The notes under the pieces are model-generated. The model worked only from the letters and a program-made list of their open reading frames with translations, did no database searches and had not been told where the DNA came from. 28,442 nucleotides of DNA from SIG440 sp045579055 (GTDB taxonomy: Bacteria; Bacillota; Clostridia; Monoglobales; Monoglobaceae), in the NCBI GenBank assembly GCA_045579055.1, contig JAZNLK010000020.1, positions 1-28,442 on the forward strand. The letters run 5' to 3'. Positions 14,843 to 22,855 of this stretch are shown here, in pieces (position 1 is the first letter of the stretch; each line of letters opens with the position of its first letter). The position numbers and the translations under genes are program-made.

Positions 14843-16138
14843 ATGAATATAAAAGAGTTTGTTGCAGAACTTGAAAACGGAAGTTTCGACGGAGCGTTAG
14901 CGAGTCTTTACGGCAAGGATGCTGTTGCTAAACAAAAGGAACGGTATGCTTCGGCTGTGGCAAAGTTTGATGAAATATATCCGGGATATGATGAAATAAA
15001 GGTTTTTTCTGCTCCCGGAAGAACCGAAATCGGAGGAAACCACACCGATCATCAGCACGGTTGTGTTCTGGCAGCTGCTGTTGATGTGGATGTTATTGCG
15101 GTTGTGGCTTTTAATGAAAAAGGCGTTATTCGTGTTTTATCAGAAGGGTATTCGGAGCTTACTGTTGATTGCAGGGACTTGAGTATCAAGGAAAAAGAGC
15201 ACGGAAGTGCGGCGATTATACGAGGCGTTGCGGCAAAGTTTGCGGAACGAGGCACGAAAATCGGGGGATTTGATATGTATGCAACCTCCGATGTTCTTGC
15301 AGGAAGCGGAATTTCATCCTCGGCGGCTTTTGAGACTCTGGTGGGAACGGTTATTGATAAAACTTACAATAACGGAGAAGCAGGAGCTGTTGAGATTGCA
15401 AAAATCGGGCAATTTGCGGAGAATGTTTATTTCGGAAAGCAATGCGGGCTTATGGATCAGATGGTAAGTTCGGTGGGCGGTTTTGTGTTCATTGATTTTG
15501 AGGATACTGAAAACCCCATTATTGAAAGTTGTGATGTTGATTTTGATTCATTGGGATATAAGCTTTTTATTACAGATACAAAGGGAAACCATTCGGATTT
15601 GACTGATGATTATGTTGCGGTACGCAGTGAAATGGTTGAAGTTGCAGAATTTTTCGGAAAAGAGTATTTACGTCAGGTTGATACTGAGGAATTTTTTGGA
15701 AGATTACCTGAAGTTCGTACGAAGGTTTGTGACCGTGGTGTTTTGCGTGCTATGCATTTCTTTGCTGAAAACCGGAGACCAAAAGCACAGTTCGATGCCT
15801 TGAAGGCAGGCGATATTGACAGTTTTCTTCGTCTGGTTTGCGATTCGGGGGAATCGTCGGAAAGATTGCTTCAGAATATTTATTCAACGAAAAAACCCTT
15901 GGAACAGGCTGTTACACTGGGATTGGCAATCAGTCGCAGTGTGATGGGTGAGTGGGGCGTATGCCGTGTTCACGGTGGTGGCTTTGCAGGCACGATTCAG
16001 GCCTTTGTCGCATCGGATAAGGCTGAGGAATATAAATCGGCTCTTGACGGAGTTTTTGGTGAAGGAAGCTGTCGCCTGATGAGAATAAGACCTGTTGGCG
16101 GTATTGACTTTTTGGAATATGTAAAGGACAGAGGTTAA
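14843..16138 (+). CDS. galK: Galactokinase
   Basis: This GHMP kinase phosphorylates galactose to galactose-1-phosphate, the first committed step of the Leloir pathway. I chose the ATG at 14843, with GGAAGGAG 7 nt upstream; the in-frame GTG at 14825 would place the RBS inside the gene. It is 431 residues long. Motifs are the galactokinase signature GRTEIGGNHTDHQHG (about 59-73), the nucleotide loop VLAGSGISSSAAFE (151-164), CGLMDQM with the catalytic Asp near 205, and the C-terminal HGGGFAGTIQAF. The stop is immediately followed by the galT start. It is slightly longer than typical bacterial GalK because of an N-terminal extension (about 50 residues before the SAPGR motif), seen also in other clostridial forms. 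Confidence 0.95.
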   Translation: MNIKEFVAELENGSFDGALASLYGKDAVAKQKERYASAVAKFDEIYPGYDEIKVFSAPGRTEIGGNHTDHQHGCVLAAAVDVDVIAVVAFNEKGVIRVLSEGYSELTVDCRDLSIKEKEHGSAAIIRGVAAKFAERGTKIGGFDMYATSDVLAGSGISSSAAFETLVGTVIDKTYNNGEAGAVEIAKIGQFAENVYFGKQCGLMDQMVSSVGGFVFIDFEDTENPIIESCDVDFDSLGYKLFITDTKGNHSDLTDDYVAVRSEMVEVAEFFGKEYLRQVDTEEFFGRLPEVRTKVCDRGVLRAMHFFAENRRPKAQFDALKAGDIDSFLRLVCDSGESSERLLQNIYSTKKPLEQAVTLGLAISRSVMGEWGVCRVHGGGFAGTIQAFVASDKAEEYKSALDGVFGEGSCRLMRIRPVGGIDFLEYVKDRG

Positions 16139-17641
16139 ATGATGAAGATTGAACTTTTGGTGGAGCAGTTGATTCAATATGCTCTGGAGAAAAAGCTGAT
16201 TGAGGATGACGACCGTATTTTTTTCAGAAATCGCATTCTTGAGGTTTTGAAAATTGATGATTGGTGCGGAGTGGATGAAGCGTTTGTGTTGGAAGCTTCT
16301 GTTGAGAAGATACTTTCAGGCATACTTGAATATGCAGAAGAAAACGGACTGATTTCAGGAACGAATGAGTCGCGGGATTTGTTTGATACAAAGGTGATGG
16401 CTTGTTTTGTGGGTAAACCATCTGATGTCATAAAAAAGTTCCGGCAGGATTATGAGGAATCGGCAGAATTGGCCACAAGTAATTATTTCCGGTGGAGCAA
16501 GGCTGTTAATTATGTCCGTGCGGAAAGAATTGCCAAGGATCGTTGCTGGACCTTTGAAACCGGGGATTATGGCACGCTTGATATAAGCATTAATCTTTCA
16601 AAGCCTGAAAAAGACCCCAGAGATATTGCAATGGCAGGAAAGACAAAGAGTGTTGCTTATCCCAAATGTCAGCTTTGTGCTGAAAATTCCGGGTATGCCG
16701 GCAGACAGGGGCATCCGGCAAGGCAGAATCTTGTTCCCATACCTATTGAGGTGGGAGGAGAAAAGTGGTTTTTGCAGTATTCGCCCTACGGATACTACAA
16801 CGAGCATTGTATAGTTTTCAATAGTGAACACATTCCTATGAAGATTGATAAATCGGTTTTTGGAAAGCTTTTTGAAATAATTGAGAAGCTACCCCATTAT
16901 TTTGTGGGATCCAATGCGGACCTGCCCATTGTTGGCGGTTCAATTCTCAGTCATGAACATTTCCAGGGCGGAAAATTTGAATTTGCAATGGAAAAAGCAC
17001 CTGTTGAATGGAAGTTTGAGATGAAGAATTTCCCTTCTGTGGAGGCAGGTATTGTCAGATGGCCCATGTCGGTTGTGCGTTTGCGGAGCACAGACAGAAA
17101 ACAGCTGGAAGATGCTTGTGATGAAATTCTCGCACAGTGGAGAAGGTATTCGGACGAAAGCGTTGGTATCTTTGCTGATACGGACGGTGTACCTCATAAT
17201 ACAGTTACACCCATTGCAAGAATGAAAAACGGGGCTTTGGAGTGTGATTTGGTTCTGAGAAATAATCGGACTACTCCGGAAAGACCTTTGGGATTGTTTC
17301 ATCCGGCTCCTGAGCTGCACCATATTAAGAAAGAAAATATTGGTCTGATTGAAGTTATGGGACTTGCAATTCTCCCGTCGAGACTTGCTGTGGAGATGGA
17401 TTTGCTGAAGGCTTCAATGCTGAATGGTGAATCTGTTGCTGAAGATGACAGAATTGCGGCTCATGCGGAATGGGCGGAGGATATTATGAAAAGACACCCT
17501 GAAATCTCTGAAGAAAATATAGATGATATTGTTAAAGGAGAAATCGGGGCGGTGTTTGAGCAGGTTCTTTGTGATGCAGGTGTTTTCAAAAGGGATTCAC
17601 AGGGAATCGAAGCTTTTAAAAAATTTTGCTTGCGTTTTTGA
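16139..17641 (+). CDS. galT: Class II UDP-glucose-hexose-1-phosphate uridylyltransferase
   Basis: GalT exchanges UMP between UDP-glucose and galactose-1-phosphate. The 500-residue length, GGSILSHEHFQGG (about 266-278), the KCQLCAENSGYAGR segment (from about 176) and the RWPMSVVRL block identify the class II (B. subtilis-like) form, which differs from the HPHxQ-containing E. coli class. The ATG directly abuts the galK stop (TAAATG), with GGACAGAGG as RBS, so the pair is translationally coupled. No galE (epimerase) or transporter is in the window; these would be encoded elsewhere. Confidence 0.95.
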   Translation: MMKIELLVEQLIQYALEKKLIEDDDRIFFRNRILEVLKIDDWCGVDEAFVLEASVEKILSGILEYAEENGLISGTNESRDLFDTKVMACFVGKPSDVIKKFRQDYEESAELATSNYFRWSKAVNYVRAERIAKDRCWTFETGDYGTLDISINLSKPEKDPRDIAMAGKTKSVAYPKCQLCAENSGYAGRQGHPARQNLVPIPIEVGGEKWFLQYSPYGYYNEHCIVFNSEHIPMKIDKSVFGKLFEIIEKLPHYFVGSNADLPIVGGSILSHEHFQGGKFEFAMEKAPVEWKFEMKNFPSVEAGIVRWPMSVVRLRSTDRKQLEDACDEILAQWRRYSDESVGIFADTDGVPHNTVTPIARMKNGALECDLVLRNNRTTPERPLGLFHPAPELHHIKKENIGLIEVMGLAILPSRLAVEMDLLKASMLNGESVAEDDRIAAHAEWAEDIMKRHPEISEENIDDIVKGEIGAVFEQVLCDAGVFKRDSQGIEAFKKFCLRF

Positions 17642-17663
17642 TTTATTATAAAAGTTAAATCTT

Positions 17664-17699
17664 GAAGAACTGTCGACACTTTTGTGGCGGCAGTTCTTC
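17664..17699. terminator. Long hairpin after galT
   Basis: A 16-bp stem (GAAGAACTGTCGACAC / GTGGCGGCAGTTCTTC, one wobble, one mismatch) closes a TTTT tetraloop 22 nt past the galT stop. The following T-tract is weak on the plus strand. On the minus strand the hairpin lies past the repressor gene and is followed by AAGATTTAACTTTT. It marks the host/phage-element junction; the rest of 17642-17755 holds nothing else recognised, including no tRNA or clear att core. Confidence 0.7.
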
Positions 17700-17755
17700 G
17701 TATAATTGGGTTTTGTATGCACAAAGACTTTGCGATGTGAGCAATACTGCCGGAT

Positions 17756-18133
17756 TTATTCCTGAATGAGCTGTAAAAAAGCATTCCGTTGCTCTTCTGA
17801 GAGGGTTATTATTCTATAATTATCTTCATAAAAATATATAACTGAGTCAGGTGGAAGTGATGTTCCCAAATCTGACTCTATTTTTTTTATAAATTCTTCA
17901 GAAAGAAGTTTTGACCCGGTTGCGGTTTTTTCTTTGTATTTTGAAATGTTTAAAAAATCCAGAGGAGAAACTTTGAGTATCTTTGAAAGTAAAAGAATTT
18001 TGTCTCGACGCATATTTTTTATGTAACCGTTTTCCCATTTTTTCACTGTACTTTTGCTTACTCCCACATAATTTCCTATTTCTTCAAGAGTCAGATTAAG
18101 CTCGGCTCGTCTTTTTTTTATGTCTATTGACAT
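17756..18133 (-). CDS. XRE-family phage repressor (short, no protease domain)
   Basis: This 125-residue DNA-binding protein has a helix-turn-helix at about residues 6-60 (RRAELNLTLEEIGNYVGVSK then STVKKWENG), the classic Cro/cI fold. The C-terminal 65 residues hold an acidic helical stretch and a small beta-like part (SVIYFYEDNYRIITL), perhaps for oligomerisation. There is no S24/LexA-type Ser-Lys self-cleavage domain. It is divergent from the Cro-like gene, with AGGAAAGGA as RBS and its own promoter. By position it is the lysogeny (CI-like) repressor of the phage element to its right. Confidence 0.88.
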   Translation of the reverse strand: MSIDIKKRRAELNLTLEEIGNYVGVSKSTVKKWENGYIKNMRRDKILLLSKILKVSPLDFLNISKYKEKTATGSKLLSEEFIKKIESDLGTSLPPDSVIYFYEDNYRIITLSEEQRNAFLQLIQE

Positions 18134-18168
18134 ATTAGTCTTCCTTTCCTGTTTTTTTATATGTGTTC

Positions 18169-18197
18169 AGTATAACATAATTGATAATTAAATGCAA
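18169..18197 (-). promoter_or_regulatory. Repressor promoter (PRM-like)
   Basis: Minus strand: TTGCAT (18197-18192), 17-nt spacer, TATACT (18174-18169). It lies about 36 nt upstream of the repressor ATG and faces away from the early rightward promoter. Confidence 0.7.
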
Positions 18198-18236
18198 CGG
18201 TTATTTACAAAAAAGTAAAAATATGTTAGTTAGCTA

Positions 18237-18276
18237 TTGACAAAACTAGAAATAAATGGTAATATGCTTTTACCAT
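18237..18276 (+). promoter_or_regulatory. Early rightward promoter with operator palindrome
   Basis: TTGACA (18237-18242), 17-nt spacer, TAATAT (18260-18265). An inverted repeat ATGGTAA (18256-18262) - 7 nt - TTACCAT (18270-18276) covers the -10 and start region, as expected for an operator bound by the divergent repressor or by the Cro-like protein. Confidence 0.8.
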
Positions 18277-18297
18277 AATTTGGAAAGAGGTGAGTAA

Positions 18298-18510
18298 ATG
18301 CAAGTTGAATTATTACAGAAAATTATGAAAGAAGAAAGAGTTTCAAAGCAAATGGCGGCAAAAGCACTTGGAATCAACAGAGAATCCCTAAGGCAACGGC
18401 TGAAAGGTGCAACAGAGTTTACGCTCAGGGAAATAGAGCTTATTTCGGAACTGTTGTCTTTAAATGAAAAGCAAATAAGGCTTATTTTTTTTGAGGAAAA
18501 AGTTTCCTAA
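18298..18510 (+). CDS. Cro-like small HTH protein
   Basis: This 70-residue protein starts at an ATG with a strong AAAGAGGTGA RBS. MAAKALGINRESLRQRLKG (about 18-36) looks like a helix-turn-helix, followed by a helix and FTLREIELISELLSL. It is the first gene under the early rightward promoter and is divergent from the repressor, so a Cro- or antirepressor-like role is inferred. A small palindrome, GTTTCC-TAAA-GGAAAC (18502-18517), overlaps its stop codon. Confidence 0.75.
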   Translation: MQVELLQKIMKEERVSKQMAAKALGINRESLRQRLKGATEFTLREIELISELLSLNEKQIRLIFFEEKVS

Positions 18511-18537
18511 AGGAAACAAAAGCTGAAAGGGGGAAGA

Positions 18538-18621
18538 TTGAGGCTTTTTGTTTCGGATGTTCGGTGGGAACGGTTTGGGGAAAGTGTTTGTTTTGAATTT
18601 GTTTCAGGTGGTGACGGTTAA
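18538..18621 (+). CDS. Possible 27-residue leader peptide
   Basis: A TTG at 18538 follows a G-rich Shine-Dalgarno-like run (AGGGGGA, 18528-18534) and opens a 27-codon frame (starting MRLFVSDVRWERF) that ends at 18621, one base before the ATG of the zinc-ribbon gene. The spacing from the RBS is shorter than ideal. It may provide translational coupling, or the RBS may serve an N-terminally longer form of the next gene, which is open from 18548. Confidence 0.25.
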   Translation: MRLFVSDVRWERFGESVCFEFVSGGDG

Positions 18622-18622
18622 A

Positions 18623-18811
18623 ATGACAGATCCGTTGATTCTGAAGGCTGAAAAATTCGGATGTAACGGACGCAGAAACGTAAAGGAATGCTTCTGCTTC
18701 AGATGCGGAAAGAAAGTTAATTTTGAAGAGAATGAATTTGTTTTTGACTGTTTTGGCAGAATATTTTGCTGTGACGGTTGCAGAGAACCCAAAAATATGG
18801 AGGAATTATAA
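18623..18811 (+). CDS. Small cysteine-rich (zinc-ribbon-like) phage protein
   Basis: It has 62 residues from the ATG at 18623; the frame is open from a TTG at 18548, so the start is uncertain. Two CxxC pairs (CFRCGKK and CCDGC) plus three other cysteines suggest a zinc ribbon. The middle part is acidic/aromatic. Its stop overlaps the next ATG by one base (TAATG), so it is coupled to the sigma-like regulator. The function is unknown; it could be a transcription-related or host-takeover factor. Confidence 0.65.
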   Translation: MTDPLILKAEKFGCNGRRNVKECFCFRCGKKVNFEENEFVFDCFGRIFCCDGCREPKNMEEL

Positions 18812-19176
18812 TGACAAAAAAAGAACTGATGCAGGTTTATTATCTTAACAGGGAAATTATGAATGACACAGAGGAGTTGGTTAATCTCAAAATCAAAATG
18901 AGAGACAGCTTTCTCGGCGGAGGTGAAGGTGCGGAGTATGTTAAAAAACGTGAAGCTGAAATTATTGAAAAAATCAGACGTTGCACTGAGGCGAAGGAAC
19001 GTGCGAATAAATTTATTCAATCCATTGACGACAGCCTGACCAGACAGATTTTTTATTACCGTTTTGTCAGAAGTATGCCATGGAAGAAAGTTGCATATAT
19101 GACGGGCGGTTATAATTCGGATGAAAGTGTCAGGAAAATTGCTGAAAGATATCTGAAGGCACATGGAGAAGATTGA
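18811..19176 (+). CDS. Sigma-region-4-like phage regulator (DUF1492/ArpU type)
   Basis: The ATG at 18811 has TGGAGGA 7-10 nt upstream, giving 121 residues; an upstream in-frame start at 18778 lacks an RBS. The N-terminal two thirds is helical and charged. The C-terminal part, QIFYYRFVRSMPWKKVAYMT followed by SDESVRKIAERYL, resembles the region 4 helix-turn-helix of sigma factors as found in DUF1492/ArpU-type proteins of Firmicutes phages and in PBSX Xpf. Such proteins switch on late structural genes. It is the last gene before the late promoter and terminase, which fits that role. Confidence 0.75.
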   Translation: MTKKELMQVYYLNREIMNDTEELVNLKIKMRDSFLGGGEGAEYVKKREAEIIEKIRRCTEAKERANKFIQSIDDSLTRQIFYYRFVRSMPWKKVAYMTGGYNSDESVRKIAERYLKAHGED

Positions 19177-19186
19177 GAATATTAAG

Positions 19187-19219
19187 TTGTCCGTTTTGTA
19201 CAAATTCAGGTGCTATAAT
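19187..19219 (+). promoter_or_regulatory. Candidate late-operon promoter with palindrome
   Basis: An extended -10, TG-C-TATAAT (19211-19219), lies about 40 nt before the small terminase gene. No good -35 is present at 17 nt; TTGTCC at 19187-19192 is 21 nt away. A perfect 10-bp palindrome, TTTGTACAAA (19195-19204), fills the spacer. The layout suggests activator-dependent late transcription, probably through the upstream sigma-like protein. Confidence 0.6.
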
Positions 19220-19259
19220 TAAGATATAGGCTGAAGGTTACGGGGGGCAGGTGATTTGG

Positions 19260-19514
19260 GTGGAGAAGGACGAAAGACAGAAGGATGACAACCTTATTTC
19301 GGAATATATTCGTTTGAGAAAAAAGGATGTTTGCGTATTGATGGACAGAATTATTAATGAAATCGGAAATCCTGAAAGGATTGCTTCGGCACCGCTGAAT
19401 CAGCTTTCGTCGGTTATGGGAACGCTTATTGATAAATTCGGGGCGGGGGAGAAGGATAAATCGGCTGAGGGGACACTGGCCACCTTGTTTGATGATTTTG
19501 AGGATGTGAACTGA
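19260..19514 (+). CDS. Putative small terminase subunit
   Basis: The GTG at 19260 is 8 nt after an AGG within AGGTGAT that fits the anti-SD; a GTG at 19251 is possible. It is an acidic 84-residue protein. No helix-turn-helix is evident, but VLMDRIINEIGNPERIASAP and LSSVMGTLIDKFG are like the dimerisation/C-terminal part of Firmicutes phage small terminases. It lies directly before the large terminase (1-nt gap). Assignment rests on position and weak similarity; the DNA-recognition part seems reduced. Confidence 0.6.
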   Translation: MEKDERQKDDNLISEYIRLRKKDVCVLMDRIINEIGNPERIASAPLNQLSSVMGTLIDKFGAGEKDKSAEGTLATLFDDFEDVN

Positions 19515-19515
19515 T

Positions 19516-20718
19516 TTGAGAAGATATAAAAATCTGACTGAAAAACAGAATGAACTGATGAAGCAGGCAAAGGGCGGACTTCGGAGAATCAATATTCTTC
19601 ACGGAAGCGTTCGTTCGGGGAAAACCTGGATAAGCCTTGTGCTGTGGTGTGTGTGGATTCGGAATATGCCCCGGGACAAGAGTTATCTTATGGCGGCAAA
19701 GACCATGACAACCCTGAAAAGAAACTGTCTGGACCTGCTGGAGACATTGGCGGGGCAGAACAACTTTAAATACTCGCTATCGAAAAAAGAAGGAACGCTC
19801 TACGGCAGAAAGATTTATCTTGAGGGGGTTAATGATGCCGGGGCGGAAAGCAAAATCCGTGGAATGACCCTTCAGGGGGCGTATTGCGATGAAGTTACAC
19901 TTTTTACCGAGGATTTTTTCGGGATGCTTCTTTCAAGATTGTCGGAGCACGGTGCAAAGCTTTTCGGAACCACAAATCCTGACAATCCAAATCATTGGTT
20001 TAAGGTGAATTATATTGACAGAAGAGACGAGCTTGATTTTTTTCTTATGGAGTTTCTGATTGACGACAACACTTTTCTTGACCCGGACTATGTTGAACAG
20101 CTGAAAAAAGAATACACAGGTGTGTTTTACAGACGGTTTATTCTTGGGGAATGGTGCAGTGCCGAAGGACTTGTTTATCCTATGTTTGAAAAGGAGACCA
20201 ATGTTGTGGCAACCATACCTGAACCCAAAGGAGTGGCGGAATACTACATATCAATGGACTATGGCACCCTCAACCCTTGCAGTATCGGTCTTTGGCGACT
20301 GGATGACCAATGTGCGATCAGGATAAAAGAATACTATTATTCGGGAAAGCAACAGAAAAAGCTGATGACTGATGAGGAGTACTATGAGATGCTTTGCAGT
20401 GTTGCTGAGGGCTTTGATGTTAAATGTATTGTTATTGATCCTTCTGCTGCCAGCTTTATTGCAACAATCAGGCGGCACGGCGAGTTTAATGTGCGAAAGG
20501 CGGAAAACAATGTTCTGAACGGTATCAGAATTACCGGGACGCTTTTGCAGAGCAGAAAATTATTGGTTCATGAGTGTTGCAAAGATGCAATCAGGGAGTT
20601 CGGGACTTATTCCTGGGATGAAGAATCTCAGGAGGATAAGGTTATCAAGGAATTTGACCACGCTATGGACGATATACGTTATTTTTGTGCGACAATTGCC
20701 AAAAACAGACTTTTGTAA
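19516..20718 (+). CDS. Phage terminase large subunit (PBSX family)
   Basis: This DNA-packaging motor ATPase/nuclease has 400 residues, starting at a TTG directly after the small subunit. The N-terminal ATPase has Walker A GSVRSGKT (30-37), a Walker B-type GAYCDEVTLF and the coupling motif GTTNPDNPNHW. The C-terminal RNase H-like nuclease has acidic motifs YISMDYGTLNPCS, CIVIDPSAASF and HAMDDIRYF. Length and motif order fit the PBSX/XtmB-type terminases (headful packagers). All key residues appear intact, so packaging competence is plausible. Confidence 0.93.
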   Translation: MRRYKNLTEKQNELMKQAKGGLRRINILHGSVRSGKTWISLVLWCVWIRNMPRDKSYLMAAKTMTTLKRNCLDLLETLAGQNNFKYSLSKKEGTLYGRKIYLEGVNDAGAESKIRGMTLQGAYCDEVTLFTEDFFGMLLSRLSEHGAKLFGTTNPDNPNHWFKVNYIDRRDELDFFLMEFLIDDNTFLDPDYVEQLKKEYTGVFYRRFILGEWCSAEGLVYPMFEKETNVVATIPEPKGVAEYYISMDYGTLNPCSIGLWRLDDQCAIRIKEYYYSGKQQKKLMTDEEYYEMLCSVAEGFDVKCIVIDPSAASFIATIRRHGEFNVRKAENNVLNGIRITGTLLQSRKLLVHECCKDAIREFGTYSWDEESQEDKVIKEFDHAMDDIRYFCATIAKNRLL

Positions 20719-20790
20719 GGAGTTTGTGGTTGGATTGAGGTATTGGGTGGGTGGGAAATTTTTGATAGATATTTGGTCAGGAGGGGTATG

Positions 20791-22131
20791 ATGTTTGAGA
20801 AAATTAAAAATCTTTTTGAGAGGATGAGGAGAGGTATGTTTAGCAAATCAGCGGTGGCGACGGCGATTTCTTCGGAAATTGCGGTGTCGGAGGAAATGAG
20901 TGGAGCACTTATGCTGTGGAAGGATATGTATGAGGCTCAGGACGGATTGCGGTTGCCTGCTGCCATTGCTTTTGAAATGGCAAGAATGATGACCATTGAA
21001 ATGAATTCGGTTGTGTCGGGCAGCAAAAGAGCGGACTTTATTAATGAGAGTTATAAAAAAGTTATTGACGGTATACGAATCCCTGTTGAATACGGTTGTG
21101 CAAAAGGTGGGCTTGTGATGAAGCCTTATGTTTCGGGTGGGAAGATTTTTGTGGACTATATTCAGGCAGACAGGTTCTTTCCTACAGCTTTTGATGAAAG
21201 CGGAAAAATTACGGGAGCTGTTTTTGTTCAGACTGTCATAGCCGGAGAAAAAATCTATACAAGGCTTGAAACCCATACTCTTTCGGGAGGGGTTTATGAG
21301 ATTTCCAATAAGGCTTTCAGAAGCAATAGTCGTGACAGCCTTGGGGTTCAGATTGATCTCAAAGAGGTGGAAGCCTGGGGAGGACTGGCTGAAAGCATCA
21401 CTATCGGGAATGTGAGACAGCCGCTTTTTGGATATTTTAAGCCTGCAATTGCAAACACTGTTGACCCTTCCTCGGCGTTGGGAGTTTCGGTCTTTGCCAA
21501 TGCGGTTAATCTTATTGCGGATGCGGATAGGCAGTATGAGAGGTTTCTTTGGGAGTTTGAAAGCGGTGAAAGGGCTCTTATTGCAAATGCAATGGCTTTT
21601 AAACGGGATAGGGACGGAAAACCGAAACTGCCGGACAGGAAGCTTTACCGCACCCTTGATGTGGAGGATATGGACTTCTTTAAGGAATGGTCTCCTGCAA
21701 TTCGTGAGACAGAGTTTTCAAACGGTTTGAACAAAATTTTCAGGCAGATTGAATTCAATTGCGGCTTTGCTTACGGAACTCTTTCGGATGTTAATTATGC
21801 GGACAGGACGGCTGAGGAAATCAGAACCTCGAAGCAAAGAAGCTATGCAACCATTTCGGATAATCAGAAGGCGCTTAAAAATGCACTTGCTGATCTGGTT
21901 TATGCAATGGATGTTTGGTGTTCGCTGTATAATTTGGCACCTGCGGGAGAATATGAGATTTCATTTGATTTTGATGACAGTATTGCAGCTGACAGAAAAA
22001 CCGAGTATGAAGAAAAGCAGGCTCTTGTTGACAGCGGAATTATGGCTCCATGGGAGTTCAGAATGTGGTATTTCGGTGAGGACGAAGCCGTTGCCAAAGA
22101 AAAGGTCAGAGAAAATATGAAAAAGATGTAA
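20791..22131 (+). CDS. Phage portal protein (SPP1-like family)
   Basis: I chose the ATG at 20791, with AGGAGG (20779-20784) 6 nt upstream, giving 446 residues; an ATG at 20788 and another at 20836 (also with an RBS) are alternatives. The portal forms the dodecameric DNA gate at the capsid vertex. Supporting features are the region and length, an N-terminal helical part, a beta-rich wing with YIQADRFFPTAFDESGKITG, the ADRQYERFLWEFESGERALI helix and a C-terminal helical crown. This pattern is typical of Firmicutes siphovirus portals next to PBSX-type terminases. No separate minor head (gp7-like) gene follows. Confidence 0.85.
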   Translation: MFEKIKNLFERMRRGMFSKSAVATAISSEIAVSEEMSGALMLWKDMYEAQDGLRLPAAIAFEMARMMTIEMNSVVSGSKRADFINESYKKVIDGIRIPVEYGCAKGGLVMKPYVSGGKIFVDYIQADRFFPTAFDESGKITGAVFVQTVIAGEKIYTRLETHTLSGGVYEISNKAFRSNSRDSLGVQIDLKEVEAWGGLAESITIGNVRQPLFGYFKPAIANTVDPSSALGVSVFANAVNLIADADRQYERFLWEFESGERALIANAMAFKRDRDGKPKLPDRKLYRTLDVEDMDFFKEWSPAIRETEFSNGLNKIFRQIEFNCGFAYGTLSDVNYADRTAEEIRTSKQRSYATISDNQKALKNALADLVYAMDVWCSLYNLAPAGEYEISFDFDDSIAADRKTEYEEKQALVDSGIMAPWEFRMWYFGEDEAVAKEKVRENMKKM

Positions 22132-22242
22132 TACTTGTCCGGAACGACGCTAAACTACCGACCTTTTGCAGAAAGATACTGCGATAACAAACTGAAAGGA
22201 AAAAGAAAATGTCAGAATTTTCAAAGAGAGGATGTTGTAGCT

Positions 22243-22803
22243 ATGACAAGAGAAGATTTGAGAGGAATTGTTGAGGGTATTTCGGATGAGCAATTGAAGA
22301 AGATACTTGATATCAATTCTGCGGACATCGGAAAAGCAAAAAAAGGTTTTGATGAGGTGAAGGCGGAACTGGAAACCGCAAATGAAGAGGGAGAACGTAT
22401 GAAAACGGAGATTCTTGAACTCAGGGAAGGTCAGTGTGAGGCAGAAAAAATGAAATCAAAAATAGACGAGCTGCAAAAAGTCATTGACGACCGAAGAATC
22501 AGTGATGAGAATCTTGAACGTCAGATGGCGGTCGAAAAACGTTTTAATGCTGCTGTGGGAGATGCGGAATTTCTGAATGAGTACACAAAAAACGGGCTGC
22601 TGGATAAGTTTTCAAAGGCTCTGGAGGCGGAAGAAAATCAGGGTATGTCTGATAAGGAGATTTTCGGTAAGCTCACCGGGGAAGAGACAAATTTATTTGT
22701 GCCTGTCGGTGGAGTTCCTACGGTTGTTGCCTCGACCTCGGGTTTTGGCGGTGACCTGAGCCTAAGCGATGTTCGGGAAATTATGGGGCTGGACCGTGCA
22801 TAG
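22243..22803 (+). CDS. Phage scaffold protein (minor structural GP20-like)
   Basis: The ATG at 22243 has GAGAGGA about 10 nt upstream and gives 186 residues; the frame is open upstream to 22135 without a good RBS. Residues about 20-125 are strongly helical, charged and coiled-coil (AKKGFDEVKAELETANEEGE, then KMKSKIDELQKVIDDRR), and the C-terminal tail is short and mixed, as in phage scaffolds that template capsid assembly and are lost on maturation. It lies between portal and major capsid genes, the standard position. Confidence 0.85.
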   Translation: MTREDLRGIVEGISDEQLKKILDINSADIGKAKKGFDEVKAELETANEEGERMKTEILELREGQCEAEKMKSKIDELQKVIDDRRISDENLERQMAVEKRFNAAVGDAEFLNEYTKNGLLDKFSKALEAEENQGMSDKEIFGKLTGEETNLFVPVGGVPTVVASTSGFGGDLSLSDVREIMGLDRA

Positions 22804-22855
22804 CAGAAAAGCTCCGGTATTGAATTAATCGGAAATTTGAACAGGAGGAATTTTT

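Noticed and set aside
17642..17755. Left attachment site of the prophage
   Set aside because: No tRNA or direct-repeat core could be identified and the right end lies outside the window, so a boundary site cannot be supported.
22209..22274. A 21-codon frame with AAAGGA before the scaffold gene
   Set aside because: It overlaps the scaffold start, is very short and Cys/Arg-rich, with no sign of conservation available from one sequence.
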